Origin: Apoderus coryli
Lineage: Eukaryota; Arthropoda; Insecta; Coleoptera; Attelabidae
NCBI GenBank assembly: GCA_911728435.2
Contig: OU452206.1
Span: 13,484,297-13,548,296, forward strand
DNA length: 64,000 bases
Direction: 5' to 3'
Positions 55,052-64,000 of this stretch are shown here, one piece after another. A program made the position numbers and the translations under genes. Every line of letters begins with the position of its first letter. Positions within the stretch are counted from its first letter, which is position 1. The notes beneath the pieces are model-generated. The model was not told the DNA's origin, did not search any database, and saw only the letters and a list, made by a program, of their open reading frames with translations.

Positions 55052-56738
55052 CAGGGTGTCCCAAAAAATGGGTCAATAAATTAACCATAGGTTCCTTGAG
55101 TATATGAATGCCACTTTTCTTATGCCATTTTACGGCTCCATGTCCGATATACAGGGTGTCAAAGTTTAACTTTTAAAAAACATTTTTCTCAATAACTCGC
55201 GTTCTATTCATCGCATTTGTATCACAATTAGTACATTAATTTAAAATTTTTCTTATTTATTATTCTTGAACCTTGATCCTCAATTTCTTTTATTTTTCTT
55301 TTACTGGGATGAGGTTCACAATTTTACACAAAAAAAAAATTTTTTTTTTAAACTATTTATTTAATGGTTTCATGTCAACGTCAACGTTTCGACTAGACTC
55401 AGCTTGTCTTTTCAAAAAAAAAATATTTTTTTTTTTTCAATTCACAAACATTTGGTTGTATACGTACTTGAAGCGAAAATGTAATGATAAGAAAAGAATA
55501 AGAAAAAAAAATAAAAAAAAAAATTCTCAAAACATGAATTGTCGGTATAGGACAAAAATAAACAAAAGTCTAAACTTTAGCCAACGTTTCGTTGGGTTCA
55601 CTGATGAACTACATTTGAAAACATCATTGCTTTCATCTTTGACCACAGTTATTTTTCATTTGATAACAAATTCTATTCACAAACGTTTGGTAGTGCAATG
55701 GGTAACCCTTTGTCTCGCATATTGGTGAATTTATGTATGCATGAACTTCTAAGTAGTGTGATCCCGAGCCTACCGTTCAGCTTACCTTTTCTATTTATTT
55801 ATGTTGATGATATCATCACTTGTATTCCTAAACATCAAGAAACAATAACCTTACAACATTTCAATAGTTACAATAATAATCTACAATTCACTTTCGAAAT
55901 GGAAAAAAACAATTCGAACCCCTTCTTAGATACTTTAGTTATTAAAGACATTACTAACCTACTCATAACTGATTGGTACCGAAAGTTGACTTCATCGACC
56001 AAGATTCTTAACTTCAAATCTACCCACCCGTTGCATCAGAAGATAGCTGTTATTAAATCTTTCAAAAATAGAATTCTCAGGTTGTCCCACCCTAAATTTC
56101 ATGAAAAGAATTTTAATGAAATTATAAAGATCGCGTCTGAAAATGGCTACCCAAAAAACATTGTTAATTTTATTTTACATAATAATCATGACCGACATCC
56201 GGAAAACTTGTCGGATGCCAAACACAAGAAATACCTGAAAATCCCCCAAGTAAGTGGACTTAGCAATAAATTGGTCAAATGCTTACAGACCCCTAATTGT
56301 AATATCGTAACGTATTCAAAGAAAAAAGTACAGAATTTGTTCACAAGCTTGAAGGATAGGAACCCTAGACAGAGTATTTCTGAAGTAGTATACTCCATAC
56401 CGTGTAAGGATTGTGAAAAGATTTACATTGGTATGACAAAGAATAGATTACATCAAAGACTTAAACAACACGCTAATGATTGCCGCCCAGAAAAGCAAGA
56501 CTCAAGTACAAAAACAGCCCTGTCAAACCACCATTTCGAAACAAATCACTGTTTCGACTTTGATAACACAAGCATTTTGGACCGCGAGACTAATTATAAA
56601 AAGAGAGCATTATCAGAGATGCTCCACATCAACAAATTTAAAGAAAAATGGAGCCGTAAAATGGCATAAGAAAAGTGCGATTCATTTTGCTGAAGGAATC
56701 TGTGGTTAATATATTGGCCCATTTTTTGGGACACCCTA
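55052..56738. mobile_element. Mariner-type TIR element enclosing a Penelope-like ORF
   Basis: TA-CAGGGTGTCCCAAAAAATGG at the left, CCATTTTTTGGGACACCCTA-TA at the right. Inverted ends of about 95 bp share TCAATAAATTAACCA-type sequence and the exact word CTTTTCTTATGCCATTTTAC with GGCTCCAT. A second solo tip (ACAGGGTGTCAAAGTT) lies at about 55152. The interior is a Penelope-like reverse transcriptase and not a transposase. Confidence 0.82.
55611..56669 (+). pseudogene. Penelope-like element: reverse transcriptase and GIY-YIG endonuclease
   Basis: Open from 55611 (in-frame TGA TGA just before) to TAA at 56667-56669, about 352 codons. Order: SYFSFDNKFYSQTFGSAMG-NPLS (RT motif before the catalytic box), FLFIYVDDIITCIPKH with the catalytic YVDD at about 55800, LQFTFEMEKNNSNPFLD, then TDWYRKLTSSTKILNF (thumb), and at the C-terminus VVYSIPCKDCEKIYIGMTKN-RLHQRLKQH (GIY-YIG nuclease, IYIG) and FDNTSILDRETNYKKRALSE. 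This domain pair defines Penelope-like retroelements. The 5' two thirds of a normal ~750-aa protein is missing. The last six codons (WSRKMA) and the stop come from the inverted end of the enclosing element, so the original 3' end is also lost. Although uninterrupted it is not a complete gene. Confidence 0.92.
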
Positions 56739-56762
56739 TATATATATATATATATATATAGT
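56739..56762. repeat. (TA)n microsatellite
   Basis: About 12 TA units immediately outside the right end of the TIR element. Confidence 0.8.
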
Positions 56763-57561
56763 AAAAAATTGTAATGCAAATCAAACATAATGGAGAGTAT
56801 GCATGTGTGGTCAATTCATAATTATTTATAAATCTATCTATTTCTATTAATAATTGATAAAATACGAACTAGACACATTATTTTCACTATTAATTTTTAA
56901 TATTTTGTAGTAAATTTGTTTGTTATATATTATGCTAGAATGTGCCTTAATAAACAATAGCTAAATTATTGTACAAATCCCACTATCAAAGGCATTATGC
57001 TAGTTAAGATAAATTTCTTTTCCTAATAATCTCAAACTAAATTCTCTCTTTAATTATAAAATTCCTGCTGTATATTTGGAACAAACAAAATTTAAAAAAA
57101 AATGTTCTTCTGACCATAGGATTTAGTAAATTTCAATCCATAACTATTCTTTTATGTCCTTACCAATATTTTTCAATATCTGAGTTGGTTTCTTCACTAA
57201 CAGAACTTATAGAACCAAGTCCTGAATTAATACAAAGAACTGATATTCACAATATTGACCATTTTTTACTATAGAAGTTAGTTAAAATTACAGTATCTTG
57301 TACCTAATTTTGTATGCACTAAACAAAAATTCCAATTAATATTTTACATATCCTTAGAATAAATTTACATTAAAAGAATATTTTAGTGAATAAATCTAAC
57401 TCAACGTTTGGAATGACTTATGGTATTCAGTTTTAACGATTTGATTCTACAAAAATATTTGATTAGTTTATTTTTGTGATTCGAATCACGATGGATTCAT
57501 TGTGATTTGAAGAATTGCATGTAAAACAAAGGCTATGACTATGGTAAAACGGAAACAAGGC
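56763..57561. other. AT-rich non-coding stretch
   Basis: Nothing recognised. Confidence 0.4.
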
Positions 57562-59219
57562 AGATTGGTAGACCCAACCAGGGTACCTCCGTTATTGTGA
57601 AAGTTAGTGGGATGCGGTTTTCACGACACATTGCTAATTTTTTGTGAAACTTACGTTGTTCTAATCATGGTAACAAATGTAGTTTTCAAGATACAGGGCC
57701 GAATTAAAAAAAAATTACTTTGCGAACCCTTCTCGTATCTCGGAAACTATAACAAATATTGGAAATATATACACGGCGTTGGATAAATGTTTTTATGTGA
57801 AGTCCAGAGTCGTACATTTATTTTTTTTTATTTGGTCTCAGATTGAAAATATGAACCAAACTTATGTTTTTTTAAGTCCAACCTTTAGCCATTAAAATTG
57901 AATATTTTTGTTCCTTTCAAATGATATATGACACTTAATAGTTTTATTTTCAGAAATATCAATAATCAAGAGCGGTATTGAAAAATTTTTGGACGTCCTG
58001 TAATTTTCGTATAGTGTTAACTTATATCGCGAAAATGTAATTAGTCTTTAAAATACCAAAATTCTAAGTAGTTTCAATTAAACTAGCCGTTTTGATGCCT
58101 TGAGAACAACAAACATACAATGTATAATCTTATACTTATTTCTACAAGAACAAACATTTTTTTGAACCTATATAGATTTATAATATTTTAAAAATTATTA
58201 ACATAAGAAGAAGAAGAATTTAACACTATACCAAAATTACAGGGTGTTCAAAAAACCTCAATACAATACATTTTTTATAACGCTCTGGATTTTTGACATT
58301 TCTAGAAATAAAACTATTAAGTGTTATTTATATATAATTTGAAAGGAAAAAATTATTCAATTTAAATTGCTAAACAAATCAGGGGAGTTCCGTTTAAAAA
58401 ACTATAAGTTTAATTCATATTTTGAAACTGGAGACCAAACAAAAAAATTAAGGATATGGCTAAGAACCAGGGTTGGGCTGATTTAAATCAATTGATTAAA
58501 ATCACGATGTAAATCATGATTTAAATCAACTGATTTTTTCAATATAAATCATATTTAAAATCAAATTATAAATTTGCTAAATCTTCCGCTTTTAATTTAC
58601 ACAAGCTGCCTTATTATTATAATATTATTTATATTTAATAATATCTACCTATTAAACCTAAGAAATAAACAAAACAGTTAAAAAAACAACAATGCAAAAC
58701 AACAGAAAAACAAATTATTTTTAATTAATTAAATTAAATTAATACTAATTTGGACGCTTTTCTATTCCTAGTTTTGTTTAGACCATTTCAGAAATCAGAA
58801 ATAATTAAGATTAAGAAATTAAATGCTAATGAATGAAAAATAACAATAATTTTGAACAATGCAGCACATTTTAATAAACATCAAATAAATCATGATTTTT
58901 TTGCTTTTTATATAAAAATCATTGATTTTTGATTTTTTTTAAATCAGAATTTGTCCAACCCTGCCATGATCTCCAGATAAAAACATCTATCAAGCACCGT
59001 TTATATAATTCCAATATCTGTTATAGATTCCGAGATACGAGGGGGTCCGAAAAGTGATTTTTTTGAAATCGGCCCTGTATATCGAATGTGTTAACCAAAA
59101 TATTGTTAGGGCATCGTGAGTTTCACAAAAAAAGTAGCAACGTGTCGCGAAATCCGCATCCCGCTAACTTTCCCAATAACGGAGCTACCCCGCAATTGCA
59201 ACGAAATCTGGACACCCTG
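57562..59219. mobile_element. Palindromic TIR element with internal insertions
   Basis: The right end is CAGATTTCGTTGC-type inverted (ACGAAATCTGGACACCCTG-TA at 59219); the degraded left end shares CTCCGTTATTG, AGTTAGCGGGATGCGGATTT-like and GTGAAACTTACG words. Both arms carry CGTATCTCGGAA / TTCCGAGATACG next to ACCCCCTCG-type sequence. Nearer the axis the arms carry inverted copies of a CAGGGTG tip facing the centre (58000 and 58240) with GACATTTCTAGAAATAAAAC / GTTTTATTTTCAGAAATATC. A hAT-type MITE interrupts the right arm. Confidence 0.78.
58468..58963. mobile_element. hAT-type MITE (CAGGGTTGG ends)
   Basis: Starts CAGGGTTGGGCTGATTTAAA and ends TTTAAATCAGAATTTGTCCAACCCTG-like sequence. The flanking octamers CTAAGAAC and CCATGATC agree at 5 of 8 positions, perhaps a decayed 8-bp duplication. 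The interior is AT-rich with repeated AATCAATTGATT / AAATCATGATTT words and no ORF. Confidence 0.7.
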
Positions 59220-61554
59220 TACTTAGTTATCACATACAAATCAAGGCAGGCCTGGAGCTTATTATTCCTGTTAAACATAGGATTGTATGTTATTCAAAAA
59301 AAAATAAAATTACCCGATTGAAATATTTTTTAATAATAAAATTGGATAAATTTGCAGCTTAAGGTCGAAGAGCAACACTCTCTGATAAAACGTTTTAATT
59401 TTTTTTCAAATAAAAGCACAATGCACGTCAGTTTACAATAGTACGGATGTCGGCCAGAATACCAACTGACAATATCGGACTAAATAAATGCTACTCTCTA
59501 TGAATAAATTACTGTCAGTTTAGAACCAGTTTGGAACTAGTTTTCGTAATAAGAACTTTTAGATGGGGCTCATCGCTATAATTTGTAGACAGGAGCCGTT
59601 TAACCTCAAGATAACACAGGTGCGAGTTTTAACTGTGAGTTATTTTATTAAAAATTTTAAAAATAATGCACTTTGAAAAACAAATATATTTAAATTTTTA
59701 ATAATACTTTATTTGTACGAGGTTGCCTTGCATCTGACATTATTACAAAAACATCTCACTAGATCAGGTAGAGCTTATCTTCGTCAGCAGATCATATAGA
59801 CATGTTATCACGTCACGTGAGATCACATGGTAGTACGCAATGTTACGGCACGTCCGCAACATCTGCAATACAGTTTATACATACTTATAAATTGGTGTAG
59901 AAGTAGATTACGACCACCTTTTTTTTAGTAATTTTCGGGTTTATAAAGCATAATCATAACTATTCAAAGGCTTAGTGAAAATCGATAACTTTGGACAAGT
60001 GATCACATAACTTAAAACCGTGCTACCTTTTCACAATAAGCCCATGAGGCTGCAGTGAAACCGGCGACTTAGGTCGAACGTACGCTTTACAAAAAAAAAA
60101 AACCGTGCTAGCTGCTACATTGGGTCAAAATATGTAATAAAAGTGACCTGCGGCGTTTCTAACGCGTGATATTTTGCCGATGATATAACACGTGGCCTCA
60201 CTTGACGTGATATAGTCTCTCTGCGCCTTAATAAACTCTATCACAACAGCTATTGTGTTAGTACACTGCGAATTGTGTTTTCCAACGTCAGACCAACAGT
60301 ATATAAAATAATAAACTAAATTATTTGCGGGCATCGAAACCTTATTGATTTTAGATAACTCTAAATTTATGTAGGATCAAATCTTAAATTTTTTATGGAA
60401 AATATATATTTTTTTTTAATTAAACTTATATATTATACTTAAACAAACGATAGTAATAACTACGTACCTAACCTAATTTATACTTATTTTTAGGAATACA
60501 AAATAAAGTAAAAGTATTGTTAATTATACGCTTTTTTGCAAAAATCACATTGCGAGCTTATTGATAACAAAATAAAACAAATCAAATATATTTTAAGGCT
60601 ATTTGATTGCCTTATAAAATAGCAACAATATTACAATTTAAGTTAGTAGGTACTATTTATTTAAGCATAATTATATTTCAGTTAAATAATATAGAATTTA
60701 GAAACCTGTTACTTACTTTTAATTGTTATTTTTGAAAATACAACTGTGAACATAATTCTAACAATGATATAGATTAGTTTAGGAATACATTAATGTTAAA
60801 CAAAAATGTACGCATACGCACGCTACTTTTGTCATATACTAATATATTGTGGAAAATTTCGCAAAAGAATGCAATAATTCTCATTTTAATTTTGTTCAGC
60901 CAATGATATGAAAAGGTGAATTTATTTGGTTGTAGTCAATACATCAGCGAACTCTAAACTGAGAAATAGTTTATAATTGCAAAGGAGGGTATATTGTACT
61001 CGTATATATTAAAAACTTCACGTTACATGAAGATGCAGCATATTGAACAAAGTATATAAAAATTCATAACAGTAAATTACGAGCTAGTTGAATTATTTAG
61101 TAAAAGTCAGTTCGAGAACGCTCCATATTTTTTTAACAATCGGGATTTATTAAAAATTATCTATATTCGGAAACCATTTCTGAAATTGTTTGATAATTTT
61201 ATTTTATTATTATATAAAAACGTTTTACCAAAATGTTGAGATTCTTTTTCTCTAAGACACTGAAGAGAAATAGTGTGTGCCGAGAAACGTTAGGTATTTT
61301 TTGGAGTTTCGACTGCCGTTTGTCAAAAAAATGTTTTTCATATATTTAGATATCTGTTGAATTTTTCTTCTAGAAGTTTATTCAGACTACCTAACTACCA
61401 AATAATTTTAGGTGAGTTTCTCTTGTGACCATCATTCAGAAGAATCATGAAACATATGCCAATGCGCGGCAACTATGGATAACTTTCGAACATATGTTTC
61501 ACGAGCATTTTTTACTGAAAATTGAATACCTATATTATAAAGTTACAAGTTAAC
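59220..61554. other. AT-rich non-coding stretch
   Basis: Nothing coding recognised. A GC-richer patch at 59740-60340 contains CACGTGA-type words in both orientations but no clear element. CTGAAGAGAAATAGTG...GAGAAACGTTAGG at 61259-61293 resembles the structured motif of Penelope remnants. Confidence 0.4.
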
Positions 61555-61660
61555 TATGAAATGCGTCGACTCCAGAAAATATAATTTATAATTGTTCTTC
61601 TAGTATAACATGTTGAATGGATCAATAACGTACGTGTTTCGATATACGCAGACACAGGGG
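61555..61660 (-). repeat. Penelope-type terminal repeat, inverted partner of 62780-62900
   Basis: ATGAAATGCGTCGACTCCAG, TATAATTTATAATTGTTCTTC and GTTTCGATATACGCAGA recur inverted at 62780-62900. On the minus strand it has CTGCGTATATCGAAACACG, the right half of the CTGATGA...GAAAC motif. Confidence 0.65.
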
Positions 61661-62779
61661 CGTAGTGATGCAGTTACGAGCCTGTGTTCCAAGGAATTTC
61701 CGGGCCTACCCCCTCACTGCCCCACCTATTGAAAAACAAAGTACCAATATTTATACGTTTATTAAGAAATAGAACAAACTTAACACAATTTAAAATATAT
61801 AAACTAAAAAATATACGAACATGCTATTTTTTAAACCGTGCATGATAGAGAGTTAGTTAGTAGGTAGACAAAAGTTGCAGTTTTTGATGCCTATTTAATA
61901 TCTCTTTACTATGTAGGCAAATTCCTTTTAGTTTCTGAAATACAGGGTGATTTGTGAAAAACGCCGAATTTCATTTTCTTAAATATTTTGAAAACGACAC
62001 AAAGTTTAAATTCAAGAGTTCAATGGTTCTAATATTAATTAACGTCCGCCATTTTGCCGTACAACTGGCACCATCGAATTTGTTTTTTTTTTTAATTCGG
62101 ACCTGCGTTTTTAATCTTGTTTCCCAGACAGAGATATTTGTGGTGTATGCTACACACTATATCCTATACCATACACTATTATGTATATAGCGACGAGAGA
62201 AAACGAGTGCATGCATAGGCACAGCTACACTTATAGGGTGTTAATTTACAAGGCAAAGATGGTGTATTATACGAGATACTGTCGATACAACCGGTGTAGG
62301 TATTGAATTCAATTTTTTTATGGAGAAATAAATATGTTGTAGTTTGAAATTCTCGTGAAAGAAGTATTCACTTCTATCACGTGTACTGTGCTGCACGCGA
62401 ATTTTTTTTAGTATTTAGGTTTATTTTATAAAATCAACATTGAAACTCTATTGTAAAATGGGGTAAAATTAATTGGACTGCAATAATATAAGAAAAGGTC
62501 ATACTTTAAAAAATATGGGACCTTTCATATTTTCTAGTTCCTTTTTGTATATCATAATACGTGATTCTTAAATTTATTTGATTGATTATTAGAAACTTTA
62601 TTACGTTGTTTTTAGAAGTAGGTACCCTCTATAATTAAATTTTAGAAAAAGCTAGTTTTATATCTATTATAAACTTTAAAAAAAATGTTCTACAAAATAG
62701 TATGTGTTATTATATATATTGTTCATTTTGAGTAATTCAGACTGTTTTTATGTAAATTTGATATTTCTGATTCTTTATA
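61661..62779. other. Non-coding stretch between inverted repeats
   Basis: Contains a solo CAGGGTGATTTGTGAAAAAC tip near 61944 and TATAGGGTGTTAATTT near 62232; no gene recognised. Confidence 0.4.
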
Positions 62780-62900
62780 AAAACCACTGATGATATCTGC
62801 GTAAATCGAAACATGTATGGCACGTTCAACATATTATGTACTAGAAGAACAATAATTATAAATTATATTATGTAGAGTCGACGCATTCCATTTCATGTTC
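62780..62900 (+). repeat. Penelope-type terminal repeat with CTGATGA...GAAAC motif
   Basis: CCACTGATGATATCTGCGTA then CGAAACATGTATGGC, followed by the sequence shared with 61555-61660. Almost the same flanks (CCACTGATGAT and CGAAACATGTATGGCC) occur at 50409-50450. Confidence 0.65.
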
Positions 62901-64000
62901 TACATAATATATTTGTAAAATGTATTCTTAATTATTTTTAAATTATTTAATAAAAGTCTAAAAACCACACCCAAAATCATTTATTCTTTGTCATCACATA
63001 ATACAACGTATTTCTAACAGCTCTTATTAACATCTGTCTTCTATTATATCTTGTTATCTTCTAATACACTTATTACTCGTTCGGCCGTTCTTATTGTATC
63101 GAAAACAAAAACCTGTTTGTCTGGTGTGACGTAGGCGAACCACGTCGGAATGTACTTTACAGGGGATGATTGCTAACATATTTACTCTCCGCAAATATCG
63201 ACTATTTCATTCATTCATATTTCAAAAAGTTAATTATATGATCATTTGAAACTAATATTATTTGTTCGATTTAACTAAAATAGTAAATTAGATGAGGCTT
63301 AATTATTTTGGCCAAATTTGAATATTTTCATCAAAATAAACAAAATAGAAAACATTTTTTGCGAAATTTTACCGATACCAGCGCATTTTCGCAAAATCGT
63401 GTGCTATAAAAAAGTAAATAAACAAACAATTATTGTAAACATTATGTAAAGTAATATAATAGTCAATAGGTGCTACTTTTAACGAATTTGTTCATTGTAC
63501 GTTATTGGTAAATTTTATTATACAAAAAAAAAACTAACATAAACAGAATTAGATTTACCTTTTGCTATAATGTTGAATACATATTGTTGTTGATAAATTA
63601 AATGCATAATTATTATTACAAATAAAAAAAATAATAAAAAGAATCAGGGATATATTTATTTCATCAATGTATAATATATACATAGCGTTTATTAAAAAAG
63701 ATTTGATAAAAGTCATTCATTTTTAAATTTATATGTTCAAAGGGCCGGTTCTGCAATACAAGTATAAAGGAATATCTTATAATTCAATTTATTCCGGGTA
63801 TAACTGTGTATATGTGTTTTACAGTGCTTTTGCAAGAATGGAATAAGCATAGCTCCAATGCACAGTACTAGTTCTAATCAATTGAAAGACAAACAATAAC
63901 CCATAAGTCAGATTTTCCAATAATCAAAATAAAACTTTTTGTAAAACTTGACTAAGGATCCTTTTTTTTTAATAATCATTTATTGTTTCTTAAGGTTACA
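62901..64000. other. AT-rich non-coding stretch to the window end
   Basis: Nothing recognised apart from a slightly GC-richer patch at 63080-63175. Confidence 0.4.

Overview
The window is AT-rich nuclear DNA of an insect, most likely a beetle. This rests on spliced exons with GT..AG borders, large introns, and a dense load of insect-type transposons: Tc1/mariner elements with CAGGGTGT-type ends, rosa-like mariner, PIF/Harbinger, hAT, Penelope-like elements and several non-LTR retrotransposons. The assignment to beetles is an impression from the repeat families. I saw no tRNA, rRNA or CRISPR array.

Genes: The only confidently identified host gene is the 3' end of a whirlin/dyschronic orthologue on the + strand (exons 44064-44327, 44736-44891 and 46449-46514), which encodes the last PDZ domain. 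Its stop codon is followed in frame by 31 open codons ending in a PDZ-ligand-like tail. Two phase-compatible exons (8054-8114 and 8589-8722) encode a SAM domain and look like the start of a gene. A THAP-finger first exon (25813-25925) stands alone inside a repeat. A broken retrocopy of beta-heavy spectrin (karst-like) lies at 42398-42835. A few splice-site-bounded islands (3242-3302, 4214-4330, 22023-22103) and a GC-rich stretch with a strong start context (32390-33235) are possible but unproven exons.

Layout of repeats: 0.2-1.8 kb, rosa-like mariner split by a non-LTR insertion; 6.0-7.1 kb, complete mariner copy with ~130 bp inverted ends; 13.9-15.6 kb, large foldback; 16.9-18.5 kb, TIR element hit by a non-LTR; 21.0-21.6 kb, TIR element; 25.2-27.4, 28.3-30.5, 35.8-36.7, 37.4-39.8 and 57.6-59.2 kb, palindromic elements, often nested inside one another; 34.7-35.4 kb, Harbinger deletion derivative; 45.1-46.4 kb, Harbinger MITE in a whirlin intron with a mariner MITE inside it; 48.6-49.2 kb, mariner deletion derivative; 49.6-50.4 kb, near-perfect ~391 bp-arm palindrome; 51.4-53.1 kb, unusual transposon with 6-bp target duplication, subterminal 20-bp iterons and a decayed HECT-like (G2E3-type) ORF; 55.1-56.7 kb, Penelope reverse transcriptase/GIY-YIG ORF enclosed by mariner-type inverted ends. 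Fragments of one zinc-finger-tailed non-LTR family occur at 23.2, 31.7, 40.8 and 47.0 kb.

The best candidates for something undescribed are the HECT-ORF iteron transposon, the whirlin stop/extension, the insertions placed exactly on the dyad axis of palindromic elements, and a recurring small structured motif with a hammerhead-like core near Penelope-type remnants. All identities were assigned by reading the translation, without database searches, so family names below superfamily level are provisional.
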